Shown: positions 19,280 through 28,587, numbered from the stretch's first letter. The stretch: DNA of 64,000 nt from Legionella sp. (GCA_030680075.1 JAUXWR010000404.1:62001-126000); one strand, 5' to 3'. A program made the numbers and translations. The notes: a model not told the origin generated them from the letters alone.

Positions 19280-20629
19280 ATGGAACTATTATGGACGGAT
19301 ATATGTTTTCTGGTGATGCTAACCACAGCCTTAATCCTCTTAGTTATTAGCTTGCGAAAAGCACCGACGCGGCTTGCTTTTCGTCGTTTGCTAAATCAGC
19401 CTTTAGCCGCCTCTTCCGGTGTTATTTTGTTATTTTTTTTAATAGTCGGTGTATTGGATTCGCTTCATTTTAAAGCCTATACATTTGAAAAAAATAATGA
19501 TGCCGCCGTGAACGGTAGCTTGTCAGTGCTTGATAAATTAATGACACCCTTAGGACAGATGTATGAGAAAACGTATTCAGCGCCACTGGCATTAAAATTA
19601 TATAGTACTGAAATTGTGATGGCTGAAGGTGAGGCGAGGCAAATTTATCCTCGATTAAAATACCCGCAAGCTGCAATTAAAAACGAGGCGGATAAACAAA
19701 CGCTGATAAGACAGGTATTACTTAAAAGTCTATTGACGAGTTTCATTATAGTAAGTGTTGGTGGCCTGTTTATTGTAGGAGCACGGCGCCTTATCTTGAA
19801 GAAAAAATACAGGGTTTCCAAAGCAGGATTAAGTGCCGCTGTGACTGTATTTTTATGCTTATTTTTTTTACTGGCTTCTTATTGGTTATCGCGGCATTTG
19901 CATCTTTTGGGCACCGGGAAAATCGGTCAGGATATTTTTTATTATACGGTAAAAAGTATCCGTACCGGCTTAATCATTGGCACTTTGACAACGTTATTTA
20001 TGCTGCCTCTGGCGATAATTCTAGGTATATCTGCCGGTTATTTTGGTGGGTTTATTGATGATGTTATCCAATATATTTATACAACGTTAAGTTCAATCCC
20101 CGGGGTATTATTAATTACCGCCTCGGTGTTATCCATGCAAACCTATATCGCTAATCACCCGGAAAAATTTTCAACGCTGGATAAGAGTGCGGATGCCAGA
20201 TTATTGGCTTTGTGTTTGATTTTAGGGGTGACCAGTTGGACGGGTTTATGTCGTTTGTTGCGAGCAGAGGCTTTGAAATTACGTGAAATTGATTTTGTGC
20301 TGGCAGCACGTGCTTTGGGAAGTACTTCTTTTCGTATTTTCTATAAACATTTATTACCCAATGTGATGCCCATTATATTAATAACGCTGGTTCTGGATTT
20401 CAGCTTTCTTGTATTGGCTGAAGCGGTTTTATCTTATGTGGGGGTGGGCGTATCACCGATGACTATTAGTTGGGGCAATATGATTAATGGAGCGCGCCTT
20501 GAACTTGCTCGCGAGCCAATTGTGTGGTGGCCAATGTTTGCGGCCTTTATTTTGATGTTTATCCTAGTGTTGGCGAGCAATATTTTTGCAGATGAAGTAC
20601 GCGATGTTTTTGATCCACGTCAAGCTTAG
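19280..20629 (+). CDS. oligopeptide ABC transporter permease, DppC/OppC type
   Basis: 449 residues, about 100-150 longer than ordinary OppC/DppC proteins. The extra length lies in a periplasmic insert after the first transmembrane helix, roughly residues 60-150 (FKAYTFEKNNDAAVNGSL...), plus an additional helix near residue 155. The core is typical: SIRTGLIIGTLTTLFMLPLAIILGISAGYFGG, the EAA loop DFVLAARALGSTSFRIFYKHLLPNVMP, LSYVGVGVSPMTISWGNM and the DEVRDVFDPR end. It starts 2 bases after the DppB-like gene. Together with the long loop in that partner and the anchored binding protein, this looks like a divergent importer subtype. Confidence 0.92.
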   Translation: MELLWTDICFLVMLTTALILLVISLRKAPTRLAFRRLLNQPLAASSGVILLFFLIVGVLDSLHFKAYTFEKNNDAAVNGSLSVLDKLMTPLGQMYEKTYSAPLALKLYSTEIVMAEGEARQIYPRLKYPQAAIKNEADKQTLIRQVLLKSLLTSFIIVSVGGLFIVGARRLILKKKYRVSKAGLSAAVTVFLCLFFLLASYWLSRHLHLLGTGKIGQDIFYYTVKSIRTGLIIGTLTTLFMLPLAIILGISAGYFGGFIDDVIQYIYTTLSSIPGVLLITASVLSMQTYIANHPEKFSTLDKSADARLLALCLILGVTSWTGLCRLLRAEALKLREIDFVLAARALGSTSFRIFYKHLLPNVMPIILITLVLDFSFLVLAEAVLSYVGVGVSPMTISWGNMINGARLELAREPIVWWPMFAAFILMFILVLASNIFADEVRDVFDPRQA

Positions 20630-20695
20630 CTCGCAAAATTCAACTTGCTTGTCTATATATATATAACGGATCTAAACTTGCACTAAGGTGTATTC

Positions 20696-21820
20696 ATGGA
20701 CATGAAAAAAAGTATTTTATCACTCTCGCTCCTCACCCTCTTAACAAATCCTCTTTTTGCCAGCACGCAAGAAGGCGAGGATGCCTATAACCAGCAACGT
20801 TATGAAAAGGCGTATATTTTATTGGTAGATGAGGCGGCTAAAGGCGATCCTAAAGCGCAATTTTTATTAGGCAAAATGTATTATAGCGCCCAAGGGGTGG
20901 CTTTTAATGCTGAAAAGACGGAGCAATTATTACTAGCTTCTGCTAATCAAGGTAACGTTGATGCGCAAGCATTATTGGCAGGCTTCTACTGGAATTTAAA
21001 CACACCTGAGGGGTTTACCAAGGCACGTACCTGGTATGAAAAGGCTGCGGCTCAAAATAACCCTAGCGCTCAATATGGCTTAGGTTATATTTATTCGCAT
21101 GGTAATGGCGTACCCGTAAATTACGATACGGCTATATCCTGGTACAAAAAAGCGGCGGAACAAGGTAATTCAGATGCGTCCCTGTCAATCGGTTATCTCT
21201 ACGATACCGGTAAAATTGGACCAAAAAATATGCCAGAGGCAATAAGCTGGTACACTAAATCCGCTGATGCGGGCAATGCAATTGCGCAATATAATCTCGG
21301 GTTAATATATGGCTATGGTGATGCCGGCACTAAGGATTATACCAAAGCACATGCTTATTTTCTAAAATCCGCCGAGCAAGGCAATGCTGATTCGCAATTA
21401 GAGCTTGGTTATTTATACGATGGCGGTAAGGGTGTTCCCGCTGATTTACAAAAAGCTGCTGGCTGGTACCAAAAAAGCGCTGATCAGGGAAATGCAGAGG
21501 CGGCCTACAATGTAGGTGACATGTACCTATACGGAGATGGTCTCACCAAAAACCTTGAGCAATCTCTTGCCTGGGTTCGTAAATCTGCTGAAAAAGGCTA
21601 TGCTCAGGCTCAAAACCGCTTAGGCATTTTCTATCGGGATGGCATTGGTGTCAGTGCTGATCCTGTTGAAGCTTATGCATGGTTTACTGTTGCAGAAGCG
21701 AACGGGTATAAAGATGCCACAAAAAATCGAACTGAACTTGAGAAAACATTAACACCTGCTCAATTGATTCAGGCTCAGGAACTGGGTACCAGTTATACGA
21801 GTAAATACCCTAAAAAATAG
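20696..21820 (+). CDS. exported Sel1-repeat protein
   Basis: 374 residues (372 from the second ATG at 20702). A signal peptide (LSLLTLLTNPLFA) is followed by eight or nine ~36-residue Sel1-like repeats of the form A.AQY.LG.IY..G.GV..N...A..WY.KAAEQGN, filling nearly the whole chain. Sel1 repeats make solenoids that bind proteins. Legionella LpnE, a Sel1-repeat virulence factor, is about this size and layout, but orthology cannot be shown here. The gene follows the ABC transporter with a 66-base gap that contains a TATATATATATA run, so it probably has its own promoter. Confidence 0.88.
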   Translation: MDMKKSILSLSLLTLLTNPLFASTQEGEDAYNQQRYEKAYILLVDEAAKGDPKAQFLLGKMYYSAQGVAFNAEKTEQLLLASANQGNVDAQALLAGFYWNLNTPEGFTKARTWYEKAAAQNNPSAQYGLGYIYSHGNGVPVNYDTAISWYKKAAEQGNSDASLSIGYLYDTGKIGPKNMPEAISWYTKSADAGNAIAQYNLGLIYGYGDAGTKDYTKAHAYFLKSAEQGNADSQLELGYLYDGGKGVPADLQKAAGWYQKSADQGNAEAAYNVGDMYLYGDGLTKNLEQSLAWVRKSAEKGYAQAQNRLGIFYRDGIGVSADPVEAYAWFTVAEANGYKDATKNRTELEKTLTPAQLIQAQELGTSYTSKYPKK

Positions 21821-21868
21821 GTGTCAACGGTTCTCCTTCGAAGCATGAGCACAGGATTCAAGCGCCTG

Positions 21869-21919
21869 GCGTGCTTCGAGACGGGGTTTTCATCAGTCGC
21901 CGTCTCAAAGCATGCTTTT
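21869..21919 (+). terminator. hairpin after the Sel1-repeat gene
   Basis: Arms 21869-21884 (GCGTGCTTCGAGACGG) and 21900-21915 pair over 16 bp with two mismatches and a 15-base loop, followed by TTTT. A shorter related word (CTTCGAAGCATG) lies just upstream at 21837. It separates the Sel1 gene from the convergent cellulase gene. Confidence 0.55.
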
Positions 21920-21947
21920 CTTACCTTTCCGATTAAAAAATCTATCC

Positions 21948-23453
21948 TTAATTACCCATAAATCCCTTTAAAATATCCATTTGATAAGATGTTGGTTTAA
22001 CGCGTAAATTATAACCGCCCCAACCATGCCCTGTGGACCAAATCGTCCAGCCCGCGAAGCCATAATCTTTGTTTTTACTGCTATTATCCTGGAGATATTG
22101 CATAAACTGCATAAGTGGTTGTGTGCAACTGCCTATATCCTGACCTGCACCAAATTCCGTTACGATAGCGTGTAATTTGTTTTCCTGGAGGTAATCTACA
22201 AACGCATTAAGATTAAACCCATTCTCACCTATAGTGGTTAAATCTTGCAGGCAATTTTGATGTGTACCGCTATAGTCGCTATCAAGGTATTGATGCACAT
22301 TAATTAATACTTTGGAGAGATCAGTAATCCCCGCTTTTTCAAAATTTTTGCGGGTAAACAAACTCGCGTTACTGTAAGTTTGCCCGTCACGGCCAGTCCA
22401 TTGATAAGTTGTCCATGAATGCAGTCCAGACCAGGTGTTGCCCTCGACTAAAATATAGCCTTTAAATTGTTTGCCACGCAGCATTTTTATCAACGCTGCT
22501 TGAATGGTGAATACTTTATCATCAGGAATTCCTACCGGTTCGTTAACCAAATCCAGTAGCAGGTATTCCTTGTCAATCATGGGATCCTTGAGCATTAAAT
22601 CAACTAATTGCCCCCAGACAGATTCATACGCTTTCTCATCCAAAATTAGAGCACCATCAGGACAAGGCCCCTCACTTCCACAACCAGAATATTGCTCACC
22701 AAATTTTGAATAGCGCATATAAGCATGCAAATCGACAATTGTGTGTACCTTGGCATGGGTTAAGCTTTGTAATAAAGGACTAATATAATTGCTATAGTAA
22801 GCGTCGTTGATTTTCCCTTTGCCAGCACCCTCTAATTGCAAATAACCCCAGCTAACCGGAACGCGCACGGTATTTACACCATTATTAATGAATGCTTGTG
22901 TATCGTTTAAATCAGAGCCTGATGCTGCTTCATCTTCTTTAGACAAGTTCGGTACGACAAATGGATCAATTACTTTACCGAATTCAAGACCCGACAAATT
23001 GATGCCGGCAAACTGCCAGGGTAGTGGGTTTTGAGGAGAGGAAAGCGTCAGGTTTGGTTGTATTAAGGTGTAGTTAATTTCACCGCCGACACTATTATTT
23101 GTAACGGTTGGATTGGTATAAGCAATATGCACCCCTTGCGGAGGACTATAGCTCTGCACGCTGTTGTTGCCGGACTTGCTCCAACTAAAACCCACATAGC
23201 CTAAATAAGAATCATTGGGGTTACATCCCCCAAAGCGTAAAGCGGCACCCACGTAATATTGATTGCCTGATGCGACATTAGCATCTCCGGATTTACCAGG
23301 AGCAAGTGCTAATGTGACCTGACCTGCCTGATTTTGAATGCAAATATAAGGTTTAGTCGAACCATCAGGTCCCACGCCCTTAATATCATTCGTCATTGAA
23401 GCACTAAAAGCCAAGGTTGGCAGGATAGCTACAAGAGGTGTCAATTTTAACAT
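21948..23453 (-). CDS. celA: secreted family-5 endoglucanase (CelA-type)
   Basis: 501 residues with a signal peptide (LTPLVAILPTLAFS). Residues 20-135 form a beta-rich N-terminal module with two Cys that may bind substrate. Residues 145-500 are a GH5 (alpha/beta)8 barrel: INLSGLEFG, NTVRVPVSWGYLQ, DLHAY, LLLDLVNEP (acid/base Glu305), VHQYLDSD, and IVTEFGAG (nucleophile Glu433), ending with GWTIWSTG. It should cut internal beta-1,4-glucan bonds outside the cell. L. pneumophila CelA is a GH5 enzyme exported by the type II system, and this protein fits that description. The gene is divergent from a LuxR-type regulator; the shared 136-base region carries a perfect lux-box-like palindrome, making quorum-type control likely. 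Confidence 0.9.
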   Translation of the reverse strand: MLKLTPLVAILPTLAFSASMTNDIKGVGPDGSTKPYICIQNQAGQVTLALAPGKSGDANVASGNQYYVGAALRFGGCNPNDSYLGYVGFSWSKSGNNSVQSYSPPQGVHIAYTNPTVTNNSVGGEINYTLIQPNLTLSSPQNPLPWQFAGINLSGLEFGKVIDPFVVPNLSKEDEAASGSDLNDTQAFINNGVNTVRVPVSWGYLQLEGAGKGKINDAYYSNYISPLLQSLTHAKVHTIVDLHAYMRYSKFGEQYSGCGSEGPCPDGALILDEKAYESVWGQLVDLMLKDPMIDKEYLLLDLVNEPVGIPDDKVFTIQAALIKMLRGKQFKGYILVEGNTWSGLHSWTTYQWTGRDGQTYSNASLFTRKNFEKAGITDLSKVLINVHQYLDSDYSGTHQNCLQDLTTIGENGFNLNAFVDYLQENKLHAIVTEFGAGQDIGSCTQPLMQFMQYLQDNSSKNKDYGFAGWTIWSTGHGWGGYNLRVKPTSYQMDILKGFMGN

Positions 23454-23517
23454 GGTTGCATCCCCGGTGAATTTATTTTAAATACAATGTATAGTAACGG
23501 CGCAACTAATCATTTAA

Positions 23518-23539
23518 AACCTGACTTTATTGTCAGGTT
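23518..23539. promoter_or_regulatory. lux-box-like palindrome between celA and luxR-type gene
   Basis: Bases 23518-23539 form a perfect inverted repeat, AACCTGAC-TTTATT-GTCAGGTT. The inner 20 bases have exactly the lux box form ACCTG-N10-CAGGT of Vibrio fischeri and closely resemble las/rhl boxes. A terminator is not expected between divergent genes. For celA, candidate -10 elements (TACTAT or TATACA, minus strand, 23488-23496) put the palindrome centre about 44 bases before the likely start of transcription, the position used for class II LuxR activation; the -35 is poor, as expected for an activated promoter. For the regulator gene the box lies 51 bases before the ATG. Confidence 0.75.
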
Positions 23540-23589
23540 ATGCGACTAAATTAAGGTGAGTTTGGCATAAGAAAGATAAGGCTATTAAA

Positions 23590-24303
23590 ATGAATGCAAT
23601 CATAGAGGAGATGGCGCGAGCTGAATCCTTATGTCAGTTAAATTCAATCTTGAGTACCTACTTTGCCCATCAAGGTATATCAAGCCTGGCTTTAACCTAT
23701 TACAACCGTCATACCAAAAGTGGTAATAAACTAATTTATGATTGGGTGAGCCCGCCATTAAAGGCCTGGCATCAGCATTACCTTGACGAAAATTACGCGG
23801 ATATCGATAGAACGCTTGAATCATCCGAACAATCAGTAATGCCCATATATTGGAATGTTTTCGAACAATTATTGCAGGCTAAAAATAAACGCGAACAGCG
23901 AATACGTCAAGAATCTATCGAATTCGGCATCGCAGAGGGGTTATGTATACCCGTTTATGGCCCACAAGGGCACTTTATTCTTTTAGTCTTGCATCAACGC
24001 CGTAATGAACACGGCTTGAAAAACTGGCAGGAAAAGCAATTTACCTGGCTCTCGTTGACCGTCGCCTATTTTCACCATTTGCGCCGTCATTTAATAAATG
24101 TTACGTCCAGTGAGCTCATCAAATTAACCAAACGTGAGCAACAGTGCCTCAAGTTGACCGCAAGTGGTTTGCGAATTGAAGCGATTGCAAAAGCACTCGA
24201 GCTATCATTACGAACGGTGAATTTTCATTTACAAAACGCCAATAAAAAATTAGGCGTCAGTAACAAATACTTAGCGGCCATGCGTTGGCAGAACCTGGAA
24301 TGA
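23590..24303 (+). CDS. LuxR-type transcriptional regulator with autoinducer-binding domain (LuxR solo)
   Basis: 237 residues. The N-terminal ~165 residues match the acyl-homoserine-lactone-binding domain. In TraR numbering the six invariant residues W57, Y61, D70, P71, W85, G113 correspond here to W60, Y64, D73, R74, W88 and G117, so five are kept with near-exact spacing and the Pro is Arg. The C-terminus (LTKREQQCLKLTASG...IAKALELSLRTVNFHLQNANKKLGV, 179-224) is a standard LuxR helix-turn-helix. Such proteins dimerise on signal binding and bind lux boxes. It is divergent from celA with a lux-box palindrome between. No luxI synthase is visible in the window. It may sense an exogenous or non-AHL signal. 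Confidence 0.92.
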   Translation: MNAIIEEMARAESLCQLNSILSTYFAHQGISSLALTYYNRHTKSGNKLIYDWVSPPLKAWHQHYLDENYADIDRTLESSEQSVMPIYWNVFEQLLQAKNKREQRIRQESIEFGIAEGLCIPVYGPQGHFILLVLHQRRNEHGLKNWQEKQFTWLSLTVAYFHHLRRHLINVTSSELIKLTKREQQCLKLTASGLRIEAIAKALELSLRTVNFHLQNANKKLGVSNKYLAAMRWQNLE

Positions 24304-24376
24304 AATTGATACTTGCCCTCCTTTAATGTCTTCGGTACAGTGCAGACTCTAATCTCTTTTCTGGAGCTCTGGCGAT

Positions 24377-27300
24377 ATGCATTCGCGTTTTGTTCATTTA
24401 CGTCTACATACTGAATTTTCCATCGTGGATGGGTTGGTGCGTGTCAAGCCACTCATGAAGGCGATTAGTAATCGAGGGATGAATGCGGTTGCTATTACTG
24501 ATTTTTGTAATTTATTCGCTACCGTAAAAGTATTTAAGGCCGCTTTAGAGGCCGGTATAAAACCTGTGTTGGGGGGTGAGTTACCCTGTCATTATGCCGG
24601 AAAAGAAGAGCACCTGAGTTCATTAGTTTTGCTTTGTCAAAATGATGTGGGCTATCGCAATTTGACTTGTTTGATTTCAAAAGCCTACCAGGAAGGGCAA
24701 TATCATGGCCAGCCGCGCGTTCATTATGAATGGATACCCGAATATGCTGACGGCTTGATTGCGCTTTCTGGTGGGCGTTCTGGCGCCATTGGCAGAGCTA
24801 TAATAGCAGGGGACGAGGCGGCAGCTTTTTCTCTGGCAGGTCATTTTGCGGCAATGTTTCCCGAGCGTTTTTATCTCGAAATTCAGCGAACAGGTCGTAA
24901 AGAAGAAACGCTTTATAATCAAAAAATCATTCAAATTGCAGAAAAGTTAAGATTGCCATTAGTCGCTACAAATGATGTACGGTTTATTGATAAAGCTGAC
25001 TTTGATGCACATGAAGCGCGTGTTTGCATTAACCAGGGCTATACCTTGGCAGATCCCAGACGCGCTCAAGAGTATAGTGCGGAACAATATTTGCGATCAG
25101 CCGATGAAATGGTCGAACTCTTTAAAGATTTGCCACAGGCTATTGAAAATACGGTCAAAATTACTCAACGCTGCACCGTAAATCTTGATTTGGGGAACAA
25201 CTATTTGCCCAATTTCCCCATTCCTGACAACTCCGGTGTTGATGGTTACTTGTCAAAATTATCCAGAGAAGGGTTACAAGAGCGTCTGGATTTGATTTTT
25301 AGGGGTGAGTCAGCGGATGTACTTGCGGCCAAGCGCCTGCCTTATGATCAGCGCCTGCAAATTGAGTTGGATGTTATTAATAATATGGGATTTGCAGGCT
25401 ACTTCCTGATTGTTGCAGACTTCATCCAATGGGCAAAAAGCAATGGGGTGCCAGTCGGTCCAGGAAGAGGTTCAGGCGCGGGTTCCCTTGTTGCTTATGC
25501 GTTAAAAATTACCGATCTTGACCCATTACTTTATGAGTTATTATTCGAGCGGTTCCTAAATCCTGAGCGGGTATCCATGCCTGACTTTGATATCGATTTT
25601 TGCATGGAAGGGCGAGACAGGGTTATTGAATATGTGGCGGAAAAATACGGCCGTCAGAGTGTTTCCCAGATTATTACATTCGGCACTATGGCCGCTAAGG
25701 CGGTTATACGGGATGTGGGGCGCGTTCTTGGTCACCCTTATGGCTTTGTCGATAAAATAGCCAAATTAATTCCTTTTGAAATTGGTATCACTTTAAAAAA
25801 AGCGCTGGAAGATGAGGAGGAATTAAGACGCCGCTATCAGGATGAAGAAGAAGTTAAAGAGCTTTTTGATCTGGCATTAAAACTTGAAGGTATAACCCGT
25901 AACGCCGGAAAGCATGCAGGCGGCGTGGTTATCGCGCCATCACGATTAACTGATTTTACCGCGGTCTACTGTGAGGAAGGCTCCACTCAAATAGTCAGTC
26001 AATTTGATAAAGATGACGTAGAAGCCGTAGGTTTAGTGAAGTTTGACTTTTTAGGTCTTCGTACCCTGACTATTATCGACTGGGCACTCGCGACCATTAA
26101 TCAGCAGAAAAAGACAAACAACGAAGCCCCCATAGATATCGCTCTTATACCCACCGATGATAAATCAACATTTGACCTTCTTAAAGCCTGCAAGACCACG
26201 GCTGTGTTCCAGTTAGAGTCGCGCGGTATGAAAGAGTTAATCAATCGATTGCAACCTGATTGTTTTGAAGAAATCATCGCGTTGGTTGCGCTCTTTCGAC
26301 CAGGACCATTGCAATCGGGCATGGTTGACGATTTTATTGATAGAAAACACGGGCGCGCGAAAGTGGAATACCCGCACCCTGATCTTGAGCCGATTTTAAA
26401 ACCAACTTATGGGGTAATTCTTTATCAAGAGCAGGTAATGCAAATCGCCCAGGTACTGGCGAATTACACTCTCGGGGCTGCTGATATGTTACGGCGCGCG
26501 ATGGGGAAGAAAAAACCGGAAGAAATGGCAATGCAGCGCACCATTTTTACAGAGGGTGCGGCGGCTCGGGGTGTTGATACAGAAGTTGCCACTCATATTT
26601 TTGATTTGATGGAAAAATTTGCAGGCTATGGGTTTAACAAGTCTCATTCCGCGGCATATGCATTGGTCGCCTATCAGACGGCCTGGTTGAAGGCCCATTA
26701 CCCGGCGGCGTTTATGGCAGCTGTTATGTCCTCTGATATGGATAATACCGACAAAGTCGTTACGTTCATCAATGAAAGTAAACAGATGGCGTTAAATGTT
26801 TTGCCGCCTTCCGTCAATTACTCAAACCTGTTTTTCACGGTCTCTGATGAACAAACTATTTTTTACGGTTTGGGCGCTATTAAGGGCGTGGGTGAATCAG
26901 CGATTAATGGTATTGTCGCTGAGCGCAAACTAAATGGGCCTTTCACCGGGCTTTTTGATTTTTGTCAGCGCCTTGATTTACGAAAAGTTAATCGACGCGT
27001 ACTCGAAGCCTTAATTAAAAGCGGGGCGATGGATGATTGGCAAGTCGAGCGTTCTGCGCTCGTTGCGTCGCTTGAGCGCGCGTTGAAAATTGCGGAGAAA
27101 GCTCAACAAAATCAAAATAGCGGTCAGCATGATATGTTTAGTCTTTTTGATGAAGTAGTGAGTCAGGAGGATTATAGTGTTTGTAAACCCTGGCCGCAAT
27201 TACAGCGCCTGGATGGTGAAAAAGAAACCTTGGGCTTATATTTAACAGGACACCCATCTTCCCAGTATACGGAAGAGTTTAAAAATTACACCACTCCGAT

Positions 27301-27826
27301 TACCCGCTTAAACCCGGCTATCGCCAAAAAGGCGTGGGTATGTGGACTGGTTACCAGTTTAAGGCGGATTTTGACCAAACGTGGGAAAAAGCTCACTATT
27401 GTGACTATGGAAGATGCGACCGGTAAAATTGATATTGTTGTTTTTTCCGAGATTTATGATGCCCTGACGATTACAGTCCAAACAGGGCAAATATTAGTGG
27501 CGGAAGGTGAGATTAGTCATGATGATTTTAATGGTGGCATTAAAATGACGGCCACTCAGCTTTACACCCTGGAAGATGCCAGAACGCGTTTTGCGAAATG
27601 TTTGATGGTGGTTTTGACACCTGAACAAGAGGGCCTGCTTCCCTCTTTAAAATCCTTACTGTCCTCTCATAAAGGTAATTGTGTCACTCAGATAAAATAT
27701 TCAAACGACAAAGCGCGTGCGCTACTTAGTTTACCGACGCAATGGAGTGTCACACCGCATGATGATTTAATAGGGTTATTAAGCGATATTTTAGGTGAGG
27801 GTAAAGCCTGGATTAATTATGGATAA
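24377..27826 (+). CDS. dnaE: DNA polymerase III subunit alpha
   Basis: 1149 residues, close to the 1160 of E. coli DnaE, with GGAG upstream of the ATG. The N-terminal PHP domain opens FVHLRLHTEFSIVDGLV. The palm carries GPGRGSGAGSLVAYAL and catalytic aspartates in MPDFDIDF (Asp403, Asp405). NKSHSAAYALVAYQTAWLKAHYP is the classic thumb/fingers signature. Later come helix-hairpin-helix residues (GLGAIKGVGESAI), a clamp-binding motif QHDMFSLF, and an OB fold (KAWVCGLVTSLRRILTKRGKK). It is the replicative polymerase catalytic subunit. It is too long and too complete to be the error-prone DnaE2. Confidence 0.98.
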   Translation: MHSRFVHLRLHTEFSIVDGLVRVKPLMKAISNRGMNAVAITDFCNLFATVKVFKAALEAGIKPVLGGELPCHYAGKEEHLSSLVLLCQNDVGYRNLTCLISKAYQEGQYHGQPRVHYEWIPEYADGLIALSGGRSGAIGRAIIAGDEAAAFSLAGHFAAMFPERFYLEIQRTGRKEETLYNQKIIQIAEKLRLPLVATNDVRFIDKADFDAHEARVCINQGYTLADPRRAQEYSAEQYLRSADEMVELFKDLPQAIENTVKITQRCTVNLDLGNNYLPNFPIPDNSGVDGYLSKLSREGLQERLDLIFRGESADVLAAKRLPYDQRLQIELDVINNMGFAGYFLIVADFIQWAKSNGVPVGPGRGSGAGSLVAYALKITDLDPLLYELLFERFLNPERVSMPDFDIDFCMEGRDRVIEYVAEKYGRQSVSQIITFGTMAAKAVIRDVGRVLGHPYGFVDKIAKLIPFEIGITLKKALEDEEELRRRYQDEEEVKELFDLALKLEGITRNAGKHAGGVVIAPSRLTDFTAVYCEEGSTQIVSQFDKDDVEAVGLVKFDFLGLRTLTIIDWALATINQQKKTNNEAPIDIALIPTDDKSTFDLLKACKTTAVFQLESRGMKELINRLQPDCFEEIIALVALFRPGPLQSGMVDDFIDRKHGRAKVEYPHPDLEPILKPTYGVILYQEQVMQIAQVLANYTLGAADMLRRAMGKKKPEEMAMQRTIFTEGAAARGVDTEVATHIFDLMEKFAGYGFNKSHSAAYALVAYQTAWLKAHYPAAFMAAVMSSDMDNTDKVVTFINESKQMALNVLPPSVNYSNLFFTVSDEQTIFYGLGAIKGVGESAINGIVAERKLNGPFTGLFDFCQRLDLRKVNRRVLEALIKSGAMDDWQVERSALVASLERALKIAEKAQQNQNSGQHDMFSLFDEVVSQEDYSVCKPWPQLQRLDGEKETLGLYLTGHPSSQYTEEFKNYTTPITRLNPAIAKKAWVCGLVTSLRRILTKRGKKLTIVTMEDATGKIDIVVFSEIYDALTITVQTGQILVAEGEISHDDFNGGIKMTATQLYTLEDARTRFAKCLMVVLTPEQEGLLPSLKSLLSSHKGNCVTQIKYSNDKARALLSLPTQWSVTPHDDLIGLLSDILGEGKAWINYG

Positions 27827-27895
27827 GCATTATTCTCTTTTTTTGTCGACGTGCATCGGCTACCATGTCTTAATTGTCGCTAATGGATTGTTATT

Positions 27896-28510
27896 ATGAA
27901 GATTAGTTGTCGCAAAGGGATTTTTTTTGTCTTGGGTTTGTTGCTGTTGCAAAGTGCCATTGCCGAAAAACCACGCGAGGTTTTTCATCGAAGCTTTTGG
28001 CAGCCTTATTATCACGGCGAGCGACTGGCTTATTGTGCGCTTGATGGAAAGTGCGGTACGCCTGTAGCAACCCGTTATTGTCAAATGATGGGGTATGCGC
28101 GTGCTGATCAGCAAATTATTGCTAATAATGTAGGCCTCACTAATTACCTGGCTGTCAATGTCCCGTGTAAAAGACCCATTCTCATGCAGTGTAAGGGCTG
28201 GCGTTGTAACGGATTCAAAACCATACGTTGTGCGGGTCATATAACGCACAAGCCGCCTAAAACTTATCACTATCGATTAAGGCGTTTTGTATTTCCTCGT
28301 TACAATCACTACCGTGTTGACTGGTGTTATGACGGTAAGAGTCGTTGTGGTAGACGCGCTGCCTATTCATTTTGCCGCCGTCTGGGATATATGGATGTGC
28401 GAAGTTATGTTATTCAAAAGCAGGTGAAAGCCACCCAGGCAATTGGAAATCAAAAGTTATGTTTTGGCAGTGAATGTAACGCGTTTGCCGAGATTAACTG
28501 TTTTCGTTGA
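27896..28510 (+). CDS. secreted protein with two Cys-rich repeat domains
   Basis: 204 residues with a signal peptide (GIFFVLGLLLLQSAIA). The mature protein contains two related ~65-residue units: YC..DGKCGTPVATRYCQMMGYARA...PC...CKGWRCNGFKTIRC and WCYDGKSRCGRRAAYSFCRRLGYMDV...LCFGSECNAFAEINC. Each has six or seven Cys, with a W/Y-C-x-x-x-G-x-x-C-G-x-x-A-x-x-x-C-x-x-x-G-Y core. They are joined by a Tyr/Arg/His-rich basic linker. The fold should be disulphide-bonded and extracytoplasmic. I do not know the function; similar units occur in secreted proteins of other organisms, as far as I recall. It is a single gene, 69 bases after dnaE. Confidence 0.75.
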   Translation: MKISCRKGIFFVLGLLLLQSAIAEKPREVFHRSFWQPYYHGERLAYCALDGKCGTPVATRYCQMMGYARADQQIIANNVGLTNYLAVNVPCKRPILMQCKGWRCNGFKTIRCAGHITHKPPKTYHYRLRRFVFPRYNHYRVDWCYDGKSRCGRRAAYSFCRRLGYMDVRSYVIQKQVKATQAIGNQKLCFGSECNAFAEINCFR

Positions 28511-28587
28511 TAGTTAGGGTCTAGCTCAGACCCTAATGAATATTTTATGCAATTGAAAAGAACATGCCCATTAAGGGCGTGAAAAAT

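Noticed and set aside
27860..28270. 136-residue minus-strand frame opposite the Cys-rich secreted protein
   Set aside because: The plus strand has a signal peptide and a duplicated Cys pattern; the minus frame has neither.
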